From NCBI GenBank assembly GCA_002812745.2, contig NCSJ02000024.1, positions 62,001 to 126,000 of the forward strand: DNA of 64,000 nt, written 5' to 3'. Below are positions 24,338 to 36,586 of the stretch, in pieces. The number at the start of each line of letters is the position of its first letter. The first letter of the stretch is position 1. The translations under genes were made by a program, and so were the position numbers. The notes under the pieces are model-generated. The model did not search any database and was not told where the DNA came from. It saw nothing but the letters and a program-made list of their open reading frames with translations. The DNA comes from Scytalidium lignicola. Lineage: Eukaryota; Ascomycota; Leotiomycetes.

Positions 24338-27300
24338 TCTGTCGAAGGCCCGTGAGTATGATGATCGTGCCCCTCACTCAGTACTACAAGTATCACGTCT
24401 ATGGCGTCTTTGGCGGCCGTCTGGTGAGCTACGAGGTAAGAAGGGTTGGATAGAATAGAAATCCAGCAGGAGAGAGGCTCTGGTGATGCATATTCCACGC
24501 CGCAACAGTAGAAGGCTTTTTAGGGTCGAGGAGGAGCGAGGTGATCGCTGAAGTGGATCGAAGCAGCTACTTGTACAAGAATAGAGCAGAGTCACAAGAG
24601 CAGCACAAGAGAAAATGCCCTGGGCAGAACACCAGATCAGCCACCAACCATGTTTTGGTGTGTGTCCGAGACTACTACTACGCAGCTACGGTGCTTGGAG
24701 GTGCGATTGCGGACATGGGTCGGTTAACTAACTACATACTGTATGGGGTTGTGTTGACGATGTGGAGGAGGGACGCACCAAGACAGAGACATCGGTTTCG
24801 CCTACCCACATGACACTTGCCCCCCTTCTGTGCTGCACGAGCCATGGGTTTATGTTTTGTACGGTACACTAGGATGCTGTCAACCAAAGTCACGACGACC
24901 AGCAGGCGTGGCCGTGGCCCATGTCGGATTGAATTGAAGCAGTTGATAAAGATTTGATCGATAACTCGCACAGTGCAGAGAGCGTCCTTTACGGATGGTG
25001 GATGGATCTTTGTTTGCTGTTGCAATAGAGTTGTGCTTATATTCGCGTTCCCGGGCTGTAATAGGGCAGACGAGCTAAGCGCAAGGAAAAGTCTGACGCA
25101 AGGAATGCAAGGTCCCGAAATTGGTCTAGACAGGTGCTGAAGACCCGATCCCATGATGAATAATATGACCATTTCTGGGTCCCATCTCAGCGTGACTTTG
25201 CGAAGATGGCGAGACCGGGTGATGGTTAGGCCATACCAGGCGCCTCAAGGTTCCCTTATGCCAGAACCTTACTGTTCAGCCGCAAAACATCCATTACAGT
25301 ATCAATTATGACAATGTCCGTTCCTTTCGCACTCACCTCTTCTTGTGGGTTTATCTAGCAATCAGCACCTTGGATTCTGGGCCATTCCGAGTGTGGGGAG
25401 GCGATCGCCAATGCGGGGAGCGAGCGAGGGACATACCACTCTCGTAAACCAGGAGCGAACTCTCTTTGGAGTCCTTCGTTGGTCATGTGTCAGACTGAAT
25501 GCAGCATGCGAAGGCGGTCAAGCAGTCAAGCACCCCATCCCTACAAGCACTAAATTACTGGTACGGACGTACCGTAGAGACCTTCATTCAGTACTGTAGC
25601 AGTCAGTCAAAAGTTCTCATCCACCTGAGTGAATGCATGAGATACCGTCAGAATATATTTATTATTAGGTTGTAATTACCGTTCTACAGGGCCGGATAAA
25701 AATACAGGTGTCTAGAGTTCTCTTTCTCCCAAGTCTGACCTCACAGGCTCGCCAATCTCCAGCTTACTGTTAACAACCAGTCAGACGGCTGCTACCCGCA
25801 GCCTATCACCCGAAGAAGCCTCGGCCCAGCTTATTACTGTGCTGCACAGTACTGTACATAGACCTTGAACATAAACATTTGATGTTAATATTAGATACCG
25901 AGAAAGGATCAGTGTACAGCGGATATACAGTACAGTAGTAAATTACCCTCAACCTTTTGAGTTAGACACTTCTACCAATGTTACTATACGAGATTGGAAA
26001 TGTCCAGCAATCATCTTTTTCTCGTATAGTATGACGGACTTGCTGGTTACAGTAAGAAACATAATGCAATTTTGGTGCAGTACCGTACTACTATAGAAAT
26101 CGATAATGCCAGATTCGCCTAATACGAATGGATGATTTGGTCGGCAGGTCTTGGTCTTGCCCAACGCTCGATGTCGTCAGGTGGCTTGTTCTCCTAGGAC
26201 TCGGAGAATACAGTTTCATAGCTCGTTGTACTTTGTATTGTTATGTATTGCTATGCGTCATCAAGGCCCATCAAGGCCCATCAAGATCCATCAAGATCCA
26301 TCGAGGTCATCGAGGCCATCGGGGTCACCGCAATCACCATTATTATGCCGGTGGGACGGGGTGATTGAGACTGGCTCCCCTACTCCCACAAGGCTGGGGC
26401 GAAAAGTGAAAGGATCAGAAGCATGAACTGTTCAGCATCCCATTGAGAATGTGACGTCCGAACCGTATGCAAGCATTTTTGTAATCATTAAAGCTTAGTT
26501 ATTTCACTAGGAGCTTGTATTTCAAGCCATCTGCCATGCTTCAATGGTTTTTTGGGAAGCGTCTGGCCAAACTCCAGCATTCTGATCCAGATACCGACAG
26601 CACGGGACAATGGCCAAAGGGCACACGGGAGGAACCGCGCCCTTTCTGTGGTGTCGGTCGGCTGGTTGGCATCCGGATCCGACTGTCGCGGTCAGCCGGC
26701 AGCAAGCACGTCGCTGGCCAGTTGCCCGTCCTGTAGCCAATTGTCGACCACACGTGTCCGCGGCAATGGTGTTGAACAGCAATGAATGCCTCCAGCCAGA
26801 GAAGCTCCGCCGTGCTGCCAGCCCAAACCCGCTCAGCGCTTCCATTGTCTCCAATCCATATCTTCAGAAAGCCCTCAAGAACTGCCCTGAGGAGATGCGA
26901 AATGGCATCGCTCTGCCGGTGGAAGAACAGCCGGAGAGCAGCCTCCTCCTGTTCTCGTTCGTAGCTGCCCCCCATCATTGGATGAACTGGGCATTCCCTA
27001 TCAGAGCTGATCCAGCTTTCCAAGCTCGCCGTAATTTAACTGCGCGCGCCTCGAGCAGGCCCGCACCAATATATCAAGATCTAACCCTCTCCGCCTGCTC
27101 TCGTTGCTCTTCGTCGTCCCCAATCCCTAAACCCGACCATCACTGGCGAGAAGTCGGCAGTGGTTNAAAAAAAAAAGCTTCTTTGTCTTGGGCGGGCTCC
27201 GTGCGGCTTAGAGCACCCCCAACTGAATTTCTTGTCGGTCAGCAACACAAAGCTAAGGTTGATTTATTGCTTCCACTTTGCAGCAATATCCCTAAATGAC

Positions 27301-27536
27301 ACCTACATCTCACACTCTCCTCTCCTCTTCGATCTGCCTTCAGTTGTTGTTCGTAATGTAGCGCCTCCTTCATCTCCTTCCGACTACACTGATCCCTTGA
27401 ATATTACCCCGACGACCATCGTCCGCTGAAATCACGTTGTGCCCTGCCGGTGCTTAAATGCAGATGCTGCTAGATAGGCCGCCCACTGCGCAGCTCTAAA
27501 TCCAGTCCTGACAGGGAAGCTGCCTCTACAGGTATC
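24338..27536. other. Long upstream region (3.2 kb) of the RasGEF gene
   Basis: No supported gene. Frames of up to 229 codons occur around 26.5-27.3 kb on both strands but overlap each other and lack domains. A short tandem repeat lies at about 26257-26340 and an N at 27166 next to a ten-base A run. Pyrimidine-rich sequence just before 27537 looks like a leader. Confidence 0.35.
26257..26340. repeat. Degenerate 11-12 bp tandem repeat (catcaaggccc)
   Basis: Units catcaaggcc, catcaagatc and catcgaggtc follow each other about eight times with drift toward the 3' end. Read directly from the sequence; no role is evident. Confidence 0.7.
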
Positions 27537-30500
27537 ATGGATGAGGTGGGCTTCATGCCCGCTCCAAGCCAATCGAGGCACACCAGGTCCTCAAACCCTA
27601 CCCAACCCGACTCCCTTCGCGGCGATCATAGCACCAGAACATCAACGACTTCAACCTCCTCACCGAGTGCTGCTGCTTCGCGTACTCCAGCACACAACTC
27701 TTCCATTGCGACCTCGCCTGCACCGTCATCCATTTCCGCCGGGCAGCAGACGTTGGGTCTCAACGACGAAACGGCTAACTTTCACCAGTACCGCGACTCG
27801 GTTACTTCTATAAAGGACGACCCTTTCTTTCGAAACTACCAATCCCCGCACACCGAATTCCTCTCGCGAGAACTACGGTCGGCCTCGTACTCTGAGCGGA
27901 TGGACGAGGAGGATGAAGATGTCGCTGATTCCTCTCAATTCGCTGGAAGAGGTACTAGTAACACTTCGGTGAATATCCCCGTGCGTACCCTCTCATCGGC
28001 CCCTCCCCATACCTACACCTACCCTCAGCCTTGCTCCAAGCAAAGAAAGCTACATGCAGCCTTGCTAACACTTCAATCAATGACAGCCCCAGTCTAGGAG
28101 TGGAATGCCAGATATCAACATCGCCGTCATCGGCAGCGTGGGGGTGGGAAAGAGTACATTTATACAAAAAGCGCTGAGCTTACGTGCGCTTCCAACCACT
28201 GCAAGCTCGAGTACTCGCATGTCGGTGGACAATGTAGTGTATACAGTCAGTCTGATGGAGCTCGACCTCGAGTCTTTCGACATCATCGCAGACAAGCGGA
28301 TACAATGGCCAAAACAAATAAACGGACAGATTGTCCCTCGGATGGATGGATCCTTCTTGCTATACGATGTCATGAACAGAGAAAGTATCATTGAACTACC
28401 TCAGACCTTAAGTAAATGCCCAAAGGTACCTGCATTCTGTCGTCTGTAATCACTAACTGTTCCAGATGCCCTAGTAAACTCCTCCCTATCCACCATCCTT
28501 GTCTCCTGCAAGTGCGACAATCCTGAAAATACTCGTCAGATCAGCGTCGAGAATATGGAATCCGCCTGCTCTTCTGCTGTCGAGGCCGTTAAGTTTGCTG
28601 CAAATGTCCCTGAGAGTGCCAGGCTCTGTCTTTCCTCCATGCTTCGAGCTATTATGGTTAAACGAAATGGTCAGTAGCTTGTGAAGTCCTTTGTAGACCG
28701 TTTTGCTCAGAGATGAGAATTTGGATCTTTCACTTATTGAAACCCCTATCTTGTCATAATCTATTTCCGCATCTTGTATCTGTGTAATTCTTTTGCTTCT
28801 CTATTCCGCAAGCCTGGAAATACATCCTAGATTCCCCTTCTTATTCAGCTTTTAGTGCTAGTACTAACAATTCTAATCACAGCTGCAGCCGCTGATAATA
28901 CTATTCCTCGACGTCGAGCTACATCGTCAGCACACCTTGAGCTACCTCTAGACCCTAACAACGCGAGACCTGTGAGTCAGCAATCAAAGCACAGTCGTGC
29001 TAGCTCAGAATATTCCCTTCTCAAAGGCTTTCCTTCTCCACCCCTTGTTAGTCCAGGGGGCCAGCGCCTTTCACCCCGTCCAGGTCGGACAAATCTCCAT
29101 CACAACTTCACCATCCCAGACCCTCACGATGCCCCACCACTTTCATCCCACCCTGCATTCCGACCTGACAAGCACCAGGAAACCATAGACTCTACTGGCA
29201 TGTTACACAAAGGTAGTAACTCATTCCTGGACATGGAAGAATCAGATGCCGACTCATCCTACCGCTATTCTGATGACATTCCTATCCTACAACGGAATGA
29301 TGACAGCTTCTTTGATAAGCCGGCAAAGGTTGCGGGTGTCACTTTTGACGAACTGGTCGACCGTCTTCTTGCTCAGAACATGTCACGCGCTGATAACAAC
29401 TTTTGCGATATCTTCCTTTGCCTTTACAGGAAATTCGCTGCTCCCGGTGAACTTTTCGACGCTATTCTCATTCGACTGCAACAATACACAGATGACAAGA
29501 ACACACATTATCTGACACGCACTGCAACCCAGCTCCGCATAATAAATGTCATTGCAAAGTGGGTTTCGAGTTATCCAGGGGATTTTGCTAGCCCAAGTAC
29601 TAGTCAGAAATTAGATGCATTCGCCAATGAGTTGGCAACTGATCCCGTCTTTGCTGCGGCTGCGCAGGACATGCGAATACAGCTACAAAGCCGCGTTGTG
29701 GTAGATGATGATACTGGATGGGCTCGAACAGATGCAGACGTCGATAAAGAGGCTAATCTGGCTGGCACATCTCATCCATCTTCCCCCGTGGCCCGGAAGT
29801 CTCATATTCGATCTGATATGGAGGAAGAGATAGGGAACCTGAGTGTTGACGATGATCAAAGCGAAGATATAGAACGGAGAGAATTACATGCGCATGCCAT
29901 TTCACCTTCTCCATCATTGTCGCCCTCATATCATTCTGTAGAGGACTACGAACGAGAAGCCACTACTATGATACCAAAATCCATGATTCCCCTGACGAAA
30001 TTTCGATATCATATCTTTATGGACACATCTGACGATGATTTTGCGGACGAGATGACTCGAATTGACTGGGTGATGTTTTCTTCAATTCGGCTACGAGATC
30101 TAGTACGCCATGTCTCTCTGTCTCTAGAGGAGAAGGAAAAGTGCAAGAGCTTAAATAATGTCAACCGGATGATCAACCACTTCAATCATATTGCGAGATG
30201 GGTTGCAAATATGATACTGATACGAGACAAACCGAAACACAGAGCCCTTGTGCTGGAGAAATTCATGAATATTGCCCTAAAACTCAGGCAGTTGAACAAC
30301 TATAACGGCCTGGCTGCGGTTTTAGCTGGAATTAACGGCACTGCAATCCATCGTCTAGGCCAAACACGAGCGCTTGTGCCCGCAGATGTACAGAAGCGAT
30401 TTGCACGGCTGGTCTTGTTAATGGGTACTCAGAAAAGTCATTTTGCGTACCGATTAGCCTGGGAAAACTCGTCTTTGCCACGAATTCCTTTCATACCCCT

Positions 30501-30851
30501 TCATCGCCGAGATTTGGTTTCTGCCGAGGAGGGCAGCCGCACCTTTGTCGGGGCAAATGGAGATCGAATCAACTGGAAGAAATTCGAAATTTTAGCGGAA
30601 GTTATACTGCCCATCATGAAAAGCCAAGTTACTCCCTACCCGAACCTTACAAGACACGACACTGCTCGTGAATTCATTCTGGATTGTCGAATGCCGACTG
30701 ATGATGAGGTAAGCGATTCATCCCCAGCATAGATGGAGAGAACGTTGTGTGCTAACTAATCTAGGATATCTATCAACGCAGTTTGCAGGTTGAAGGCACA
30801 GCCGGAACCGTAGAACTCGGAAAGAAGAAATTTCCATGGTTTCAGAAATAG
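27537..30851 (+). CDS. Ras guanine nucleotide exchange factor with an N-terminal Ras-like P-loop domain
   Basis: Predicted signalling protein of 961 aa that promotes GDP/GTP exchange on a Ras-family GTPase. Exons: 27537-27980, 28087-28411, 28466-28669, 28883-30708, 30765-30851 (2886 nt). After a disordered Ser/Thr-rich N-terminus of about 150 residues comes a small-GTPase-like domain: P-loop GSVGVGKSTF, a FLLYDV strand, and VSCKCD in the place of the NKxD motif. A RasGEF_N module follows (VTFDELVDRLLAQ, FCDIFLCLYRKFAAP). The catalytic RasGEF/CDC25 domain includes RHVSLSLEEKEKCKSLNNVN, HFNHIARWVANMIL and LRQLNNYNGLAAVLAGINGT. The C-terminus ends KKKFPWFQK. Whether the GTPase module still hydrolyses GTP is unknown; its G4 lacks the usual Asn. 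Pairing of GTPase and GEF in one chain suggests self-regulation. Confidence 0.9.
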
Positions 30852-33178
30852 TATGCAGGATAAGCTTNAAAAAAACTGATGTCGGAGTTTAATGGAGGGA
30901 CTCGTGGGCATCGTTTAAATCTGGTGTGCATACCCATGCAATGATACACACTATGACTTATGAACGCGGTTGATAGAATGCGATCTCTATAATTACGAAT
31001 GTTACGGCCGTCTCTATAAAATGCTGTTATACAAACATTCTTCACCACTCTGTCGGTCTATGTTCTCTGGGGGCATGGGGTGGCTTTCAAGTTTCAGCCA
31101 CAGGAAATCAAGACTCACAAGGCGATTCACTCAGTTCACAAGCATTAAGTAAATTCTGAATGCCCGCCAAGTGTTAGAGCTTACTCTTTCCACTAAGAAG
31201 CTGTTCTATTCCTCGAGCTAAAGCATCTGGCCTGATGCCAGGTTCGTCATGGGAGGGATCTTGATGGGAAATATCCGCCATTCAACATCTGGATAATTAT
31301 ATAGTCATAAATATCTTCAGAGCTTCGAATCGCTACATATTCCAAAATCACCTTATGGGTTTAGATATCATGGCCAACTAGCCCAAGCCTTTTAATTGGC
31401 AAATGACAATTCGTTGCAGAAACAATGGCATCTGGGATACGAAAACAGTTGAAGTTTTTTTAGGAATATTAAACTGTTCTAGGTTAACATTGGATTGGTT
31501 TCAATATTGGATATACGGATGTGTTACTGGTGATGGGGGGGGGGCCAGGTTATATTTGCTCTACAGGTTAGCTGGAATTGATATTTGGGCTTTTAAGGGA
31601 TTTACCACATCTTGTCTATCAACTACACAGGTATTATAGGCAGGCCCTCTTACCTAATTAATTCACGACAGATATCTACTCTATTTAATTGAGGCTGGCA
31701 CCAAAAAGATCTCCCCGTCACTTCATCACGTGTTGTCACACTTGAACAGTGATTGTTATTCCAGTATTCGGTATGCAACTCTTGACAACTTGCATTCCAT
31801 TGGTCTAATAGCTAGTTAGAAGTGGTAACTGCCTAGTACGCTAAGCTAAGTTTATGGTTATCGGGCAATACTCTCACACCATACACTAAAATAGCCTCTG
31901 AGAAACTCATTCGTGCCCCCTAATGTGCAACTAAGTTAGTACTGTATATTAACGTACGGAAGGGGGTTTCAATAATGACTGGCGCACCCCATGTAAGGCA
32001 CGAGCCAATCACTCGCGCGGTTTGGACCCATAATTCACGCTGCTTTAATAATAGCAAGAGATCACACTATTTTCGAGTTCTCATGCCATACAATGATTAT
32101 ATAAATAGGCTAAAGTAGCATCATATAATATCCTGATTAAGGCAAAAAATTCTCGCTTGCCAGGGGTGCGCCAGTCATTATTGAAACCCCCTTCCGTATA
32201 TAGACTACCAGTCCCGAACACTGCTCGCCAAAACGGGGTAATATTATGCGGGCTATTACCACCCCATATATCATCACGTTAAAGCAGAACTGAGGTTTAG
32301 ACTGAAGTGCTGCCATTATTTATGAATGCACTGTCGTAAAGGCAGTCCTCGCTTGGCCCGTAGCTTGGGGCTCTGGTGCCTTGTGCTTGAGCAGCCTAGA
32401 TAAAATCATGCATCATCGGTAGCCTACAATGAGAGTATAGGGTGGTGAGCAGGGTAGCAATTATAGTTTTGCAGGAGCTTAATCTTTCACTGAGGAGGCT
32501 AGCAAAGCACAGGCCTATCGCCTGCCCGCAATTTGACCCTTTCTTGAGTCCTGATTGCAGGGCAGTACACGTAATGTCGAAGGTGCCATCTGGTTGAGGC
32601 TTGCTCTAAGCCTTGTTGAGACCAGGTTGTGCAAAGAACGAGTCTAGGAGCTTAAGGTCGTAAGCCATCTATTATAGCATCGCAAAAGGTCAATATGAAG
32701 TGGCAGCAAGAGATATGGGGCGGCTAGAAATAAACTACCTCCCAATCAATTTGATATCAAGGGCTGGTTAAAGCAGTATTTGTACTTGCATAGCCTGTTC
32801 TTCTCAATAACAACGACCTTAGTGGACCAACAGCATAAAAGAAGACATGCCCCTTGTATTAGACTTATCGTGCTTAATACTGTAGAATCATTGATTAATA
32901 AGGGCGCCACTTTCAACACTGTAGAGTATAGCACATTATCTCAAGCCGACCAGGTTCTTATCTCCAAGCGCCTCCATGTTTGTCAACATGCCCAATCAAC
33001 AGACATAAATACGGACATGATGCTCATTTTTCAGGAGGGACTGCTCTGTGGGATAATTGCTCTTCTAGATCTAATCATTGTGCTCACCACTTATTCACAA
33101 GCTGTTCCCCGACTTCTTTTTTCGGTCTTGACGCCCCTTGTGTAAGGAGCAAGGCAGAAGAAAACGAACCTGCTGAGA
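30852..33178. other. Non-coding, repeat-bearing boundary region
   Basis: No supported gene over 2.3 kb. It contains an N at 30868, a short inverted-repeat element at 31955-32198 and AT-rich sequence. It marks the switch from housekeeping genes to the accessory catabolic genes. Confidence 0.4.
31955..32198. mobile_element. MITE-like element with perfect 36-bp terminal inverted repeats
   Basis: Positions 31955-31990 and 32163-32198 are exact reverse complements of each other over 36 bp, starting TACGGAAGGGGG and ending CCCCCTTCCGTA. The outermost TA on each side could be a TA target duplication, as made by Tc1/mariner elements. The 172-bp interior has no coding capacity. Size, perfect ends and lack of genes fit a non-autonomous MITE. 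A diverged copy of one end lies at about 33680-33749. Confidence 0.8.
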
Positions 33179-33593
33179 ATGACGCTGCAGGCGGTGTGGA
33201 TTGCTGGATATCGAGGTTACAGTGTTAGCGCTCTAGAGAACACTCTGGCTGCGTTCCGCAAAGCTCACGAGCTTGGTGGTCGGGGCATTACTTACGAGAC
33301 AGACCTTGTCTTGACGAGAGATGGCGAGTTCGTCTTGATGCACGATAAGACCGTAGATCGCATAACTGATAGTTATAGTATAGTCTACAACATGCCTTTT
33401 TCGGAGATTGCTTATCTTGATGTAAGTTAATAGTTTGACAAAGTGCTTAGAAATCGTAAACCAGCAGGTAAGTGGAAGCTGGAGGATCTCAAAGCAGCCA
33501 TGAAAGATATATGAGAGAATGAAATATTAATTGAGCGGCATATTAACCACTTTATTGATACTATGCCTGAACGGATAGCCAAGGACAGGCTAT
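33179..33593 (+). pseudogene. Decayed glycerophosphodiester phosphodiesterase fragment
   Basis: The frame from 33179 encodes the N-terminal part of a GDPD-family enzyme: ALENTLAAFRKAHELGGRG, ETDLVLTRDGEFVLMHDKTV and MPFSEIAYLDV are typical. The leading HRG motif is altered (AGYRG) and extra residues interrupt G-I-E-T-D (GITYETD), so active-site residues are lost. After about 84 codons the frame stops; recognisable GKWKLEDLKAAMKD follows near 33480 and then stops. The rest of the enzyme is missing. This is a relic, flanked by MITE sequences. Confidence 0.75.
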
Positions 33594-33625
33594 GAAAAGG
33601 GGGCCCTTCAGGGTGGTAGGACAGT

Positions 33626-33662
33626 AGTAGTAGTAGTATGGTGGTGGTGGTGATGATGATAA
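33626..33662. repeat. Trinucleotide microsatellite (tag/tgg/tga)n
   Basis: Consecutive agtagtagtagt, ggtggtggtggt and gatgatgat runs are visible. It is a simple repeat beside the relic end of a MITE. Confidence 0.7.
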
Positions 33663-33679
33663 AACAGCAATATAAGATT

Positions 33680-33749
33680 CCTTAATTAAGGTGGCAGAAT
33701 TACCTCGCTTGCATGGGTGCGCGATTCATTTTGCGCACCCCCTTACGTA
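33680..33749. mobile_element. Diverged end of a MITE related to the 31955 element
   Basis: The stretch ctcgcttgcatgggtgcgcg and the following cacccccttacgta match the right end of the 31955-32198 element (ctcgcttgccaggggtgcgc, then acccccttccgta), including preceding attaaggcaaa/aattaaggtggca similarity. No matching left end was found nearby, so this is a solo or truncated end. Confidence 0.55.
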
Positions 33750-33852
33750 CCTCCATATGAGCGCAGCTTGTTATTCAGAGTAACATTATAAAACGCTCAG
33801 TAGATATTATTATATTTCAATTGTGTTACAAAGGCGTGAAGACACATCCTTA

Positions 33853-35946
33853 TTACTTTTTATATCTTACTTCGATTTGCTTTGCTATCGTGTAACCTGT
33901 GATTGTATGTCTTGCAAGGATGACAACAAGTGACGCTGCGAGTCGAGCAGAACGACGATCTTCGGCTGCAATCTCCACTGTGACTTCTCCATCAACCTGC
34001 TTTCTTTCCAACCCATCAACAAAGACCTGCACAGTGAAGCCTTTATCCTGGATTCCTTCATAACTCATAGTAGCGCGCACCTTGACTTCTGCAGCTCCTG
34101 AGCGCTTTAGCCTCCCTTCAGCCTGAATCTCAATTTGAGGTAAAGTGCTAGATGTTAGACCATTGTCTTCGTTCTGTGTGTCGGAGAGAGAGATAGTGTT
34201 TGAAAGTATGGATGATTCCATGGCTAGAGCAGGTGCAAGAGGTGGTTCTTCGCGTTTTCTAGACGCAAGCTCATAGTCAAAAGCATAGCTGAGAAGAGTC
34301 TTGTCCGAATATGCCGGGCCTATGAATGTCAAACCCACCGGCATACCCGTATCTTCCATGATGCCCATTGTTACCGTCACACTAGGGATTCCAAGGTGGC
34401 GCATAACATGGTTCATGTTTGAGAAAACAGTTCCATTGCGCCAGGCAGCTGCTGATGAGATGGGGTCCACGTCTGCATCAGAAGGAGCTATGTCGGCGTT
34501 CGCTGGAAATACAACAGCGTCAAGACCTCGTTCATTCATCCAATCCTCGAAGAGTTCAGTGCGTGCCCGCTCCAATCCGCGCAAAACCTCTGGCAACTGT
34601 GGAAAGGTTTGGGGTCCGCCATAGCCCTTCTTAGCACGGTCCACGATTCGTTGATACTCTATACTATCGCAACCTTCATGAGCCTTACTACTACGTTGAG
34701 TGTCCACAGCTTCTGGAGGGTCGGCATGAATGATCCAGGGGTTAACGTTAGCTAGTGTCGATAACTCTGGGTCTCCATTTAGCTGTAAGAACTCCTCCCA
34801 TGCCGCTGAGACCATATCGTTGATCTCTAGATCATTCCATCCTGGTGGTAACATGTTACGTTCATATAAGTCTCTAGAACCACGGCGATCTTGTTCATAC
34901 TCAGAGACTGCAGGGAAATCTACCTCCACGCATGTCACCCCTAGTTTTGTCAAAGTTTTTTCGGCATCACGCCATAAATCCAAGATCGACGGGCGTATTT
35001 CGATCTTCTCATAGCCACCCAAGTCGGTTCCGACATACATTTTCGGAACCCCAATACGTTTTCCGGCCAACAATCCAGGCTTAGCCAAGTCCATAAAGTC
35101 TCCAGGCTCGATAGCTGCAAGTTTTGGGAGTTTGACCACGGTCTGTGTACGCCAGAGATCACCACTTGTATCAGGGTCTTCTACTGTAAGAGCATCGAGT
35201 ACATGCAACATATCACGCACTGTTCGAGTGTGAGGAACAACAGTATCTCTGAGTGGAAATAGTGGCCAGTTTCCTCGAATAGAAATAATGCCACGTGATG
35301 GAGTATATGCCACTAGTCCATTGTTTGAGGCTGGGCTACGTCCTGATGAGACTGTCTCTTCTCCAAGACCAAAAGCACAGAGATTAGAAGCAACAGCCAC
35401 ACCAGAACCACTGGAAGATCCAGAATGCCACGCAGCTGGGAGATAATCGGGGTTGTAGGGGCTTTCTGCCCGGCCATACAGACCTCGCTGGACGCCACCA
35501 ATGGCCATGGGTGGCATATTTGTCTTTCCCAGCACGAGAGCACCAGCATTGCGAAGCGCAGCTACTGCGAATGAATCCTCCTGAGCAATCAGGTTGGCGA
35601 AAGCTGGGGAGCCTGCCGCCATCGTCATGCCCTTGACTTTGTAACTGTCTTTGACGGTAAAGGGAATTCCATCTAGAGCTCCTTTTTCCAGGCCTAAAGC
35701 ACGTCTTCTGTCACTTTCGGCTGCTTCTTTAAGGGCGTTCGGATTGAGAACGGGCGTTGAGTTGAGACGAGGACCTCGGCGATCAAAGTAAGCAATGCGA
35801 TTTAGATAAAGGACGACTAGCTCAACACTTGTAATTATCCTTGATTGCAACGCCTTGCTGAGACTATCAATAGTCGCACCCACGATGCTACTCGTCCCTT
35901 GGTCTCCAGCGAGCCACCAAGAGGTCCCATCTAATCCAGATGACAT
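33853..35946 (-). CDS. Amidase signature family enzyme with a C-terminal extension
   Basis: Predicted amidase hydrolysing a carboxamide to acid and ammonia or amine, 697 aa, in a single exon. The Ser-cisSer-Lys triad can be placed: catalytic Lys in FTVKDSYKVKG, cis-Ser in WHSGSSSGSGVAVAS, and the nucleophile Ser in GLGEETVSSGRSPAS, where family members usually read GGSxRxPA. The catalytic domain spans about residues 25-560. Beyond it is a 130-residue extension with an Ig-like or sheet-like sequence (QIEIQAEGRLKRSGAAEVKV) not needed for catalysis. I chose ATG 35946 (MSSGLDG); the upstream in-frame extension to 36069 is hydrophobic and AT-rich and unlikely to be translated. The convergent relic and the amine oxidase next to it suggest nitrogen-compound catabolism. 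Confidence 0.88.
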   Translation of the reverse strand: MSSGLDGTSWWLAGDQGTSSIVGATIDSLSKALQSRIITSVELVVLYLNRIAYFDRRGPRLNSTPVLNPNALKEAAESDRRRALGLEKGALDGIPFTVKDSYKVKGMTMAAGSPAFANLIAQEDSFAVAALRNAGALVLGKTNMPPMAIGGVQRGLYGRAESPYNPDYLPAAWHSGSSSGSGVAVASNLCAFGLGEETVSSGRSPASNNGLVAYTPSRGIISIRGNWPLFPLRDTVVPHTRTVRDMLHVLDALTVEDPDTSGDLWRTQTVVKLPKLAAIEPGDFMDLAKPGLLAGKRIGVPKMYVGTDLGGYEKIEIRPSILDLWRDAEKTLTKLGVTCVEVDFPAVSEYEQDRRGSRDLYERNMLPPGWNDLEINDMVSAAWEEFLQLNGDPELSTLANVNPWIIHADPPEAVDTQRSSKAHEGCDSIEYQRIVDRAKKGYGGPQTFPQLPEVLRGLERARTELFEDWMNERGLDAVVFPANADIAPSDADVDPISSAAAWRNGTVFSNMNHVMRHLGIPSVTVTMGIMEDTGMPVGLTFIGPAYSDKTLLSYAFDYELASRKREEPPLAPALAMESSILSNTISLSDTQNEDNGLTSSTLPQIEIQAEGRLKRSGAAEVKVRATMSYEGIQDKGFTVQVFVDGLERKQVDGEVTVEIAAEDRRSARLAASLVVILARHTITGYTIAKQIEVRYKK

Positions 35947-36586
35947 GGTAAAATGCAAACGAAAATAAATCGAAGTAATTTTAGAGAACAAATTATGACA
36001 TTTCAAGGCATTTATTTCTATCAAACCTGTTGTAGTAATTATACAAATAATTGCCACTATCTCCCCCACTTTGCCTTCTTATCACAGCCTTCTCCTCTGT
36101 CAACTTTTTTACTAGTATGGCCTCGGCGGGACTTTGACCAAATTAGGAAATATAGCATTTTGCCGGATTTCTGGTAGCTAGAATTAGTCGGAGCTATCAA
36201 TTACTTCTTTTCACACGATATATCTCACACATATTAGGGCAAAATTAATAAGAATCTTCATAACAGCTTAGTTAAGCGTCTGCATCGTGTGACGTCGCTA
36301 ACACGTAATTCAGACAGTAGTATTCAGTTCGATGTTTACATATTTTCTTGATGAGTAGGCTTATGACTATGTATGCAATCCCGAAAGCATTGCCAGATGT
36401 CCTTTTTTATATAAGTCAAAGCCGTGATATACCCTTTGCTAGAGGCCTAGCACAGCATGAGTCCTCTGGATCTGATTCTCGAACCTCGACTAGGACTGAC
36501 TTATTGAATGACTGTGTTGAGCCTGGCACATCCAAGGCACCTGAATATAGATTCATTAGTATCGAGACTTTTCATCGATTTGCACG
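35947..36586. other. Amidase promoter and amine oxidase 3' flank
   Basis: No supported gene in 640 bp. A plus-strand frame at 36348-36599 uses a non-ATG start and has no domain. A TGCCGGAT string occurs near 36161, a weak relative of the CCGGCAGGATAA motif on the opposite strand. Confidence 0.3.

Noticed and set aside
26541..27299. Frames of 160 (-) and 229 (+) codons upstream of the RasGEF gene
   Set aside because: They overlap each other, the plus frame reads through an N and a poly-A run, and neither has a recognisable motif.
35947..36069. N-terminal extension of the first amidase (hydrophobic, could mimic a signal peptide)
   Set aside because: AT-rich, not typical of the family; MSSGLDG at 35946 fits better.
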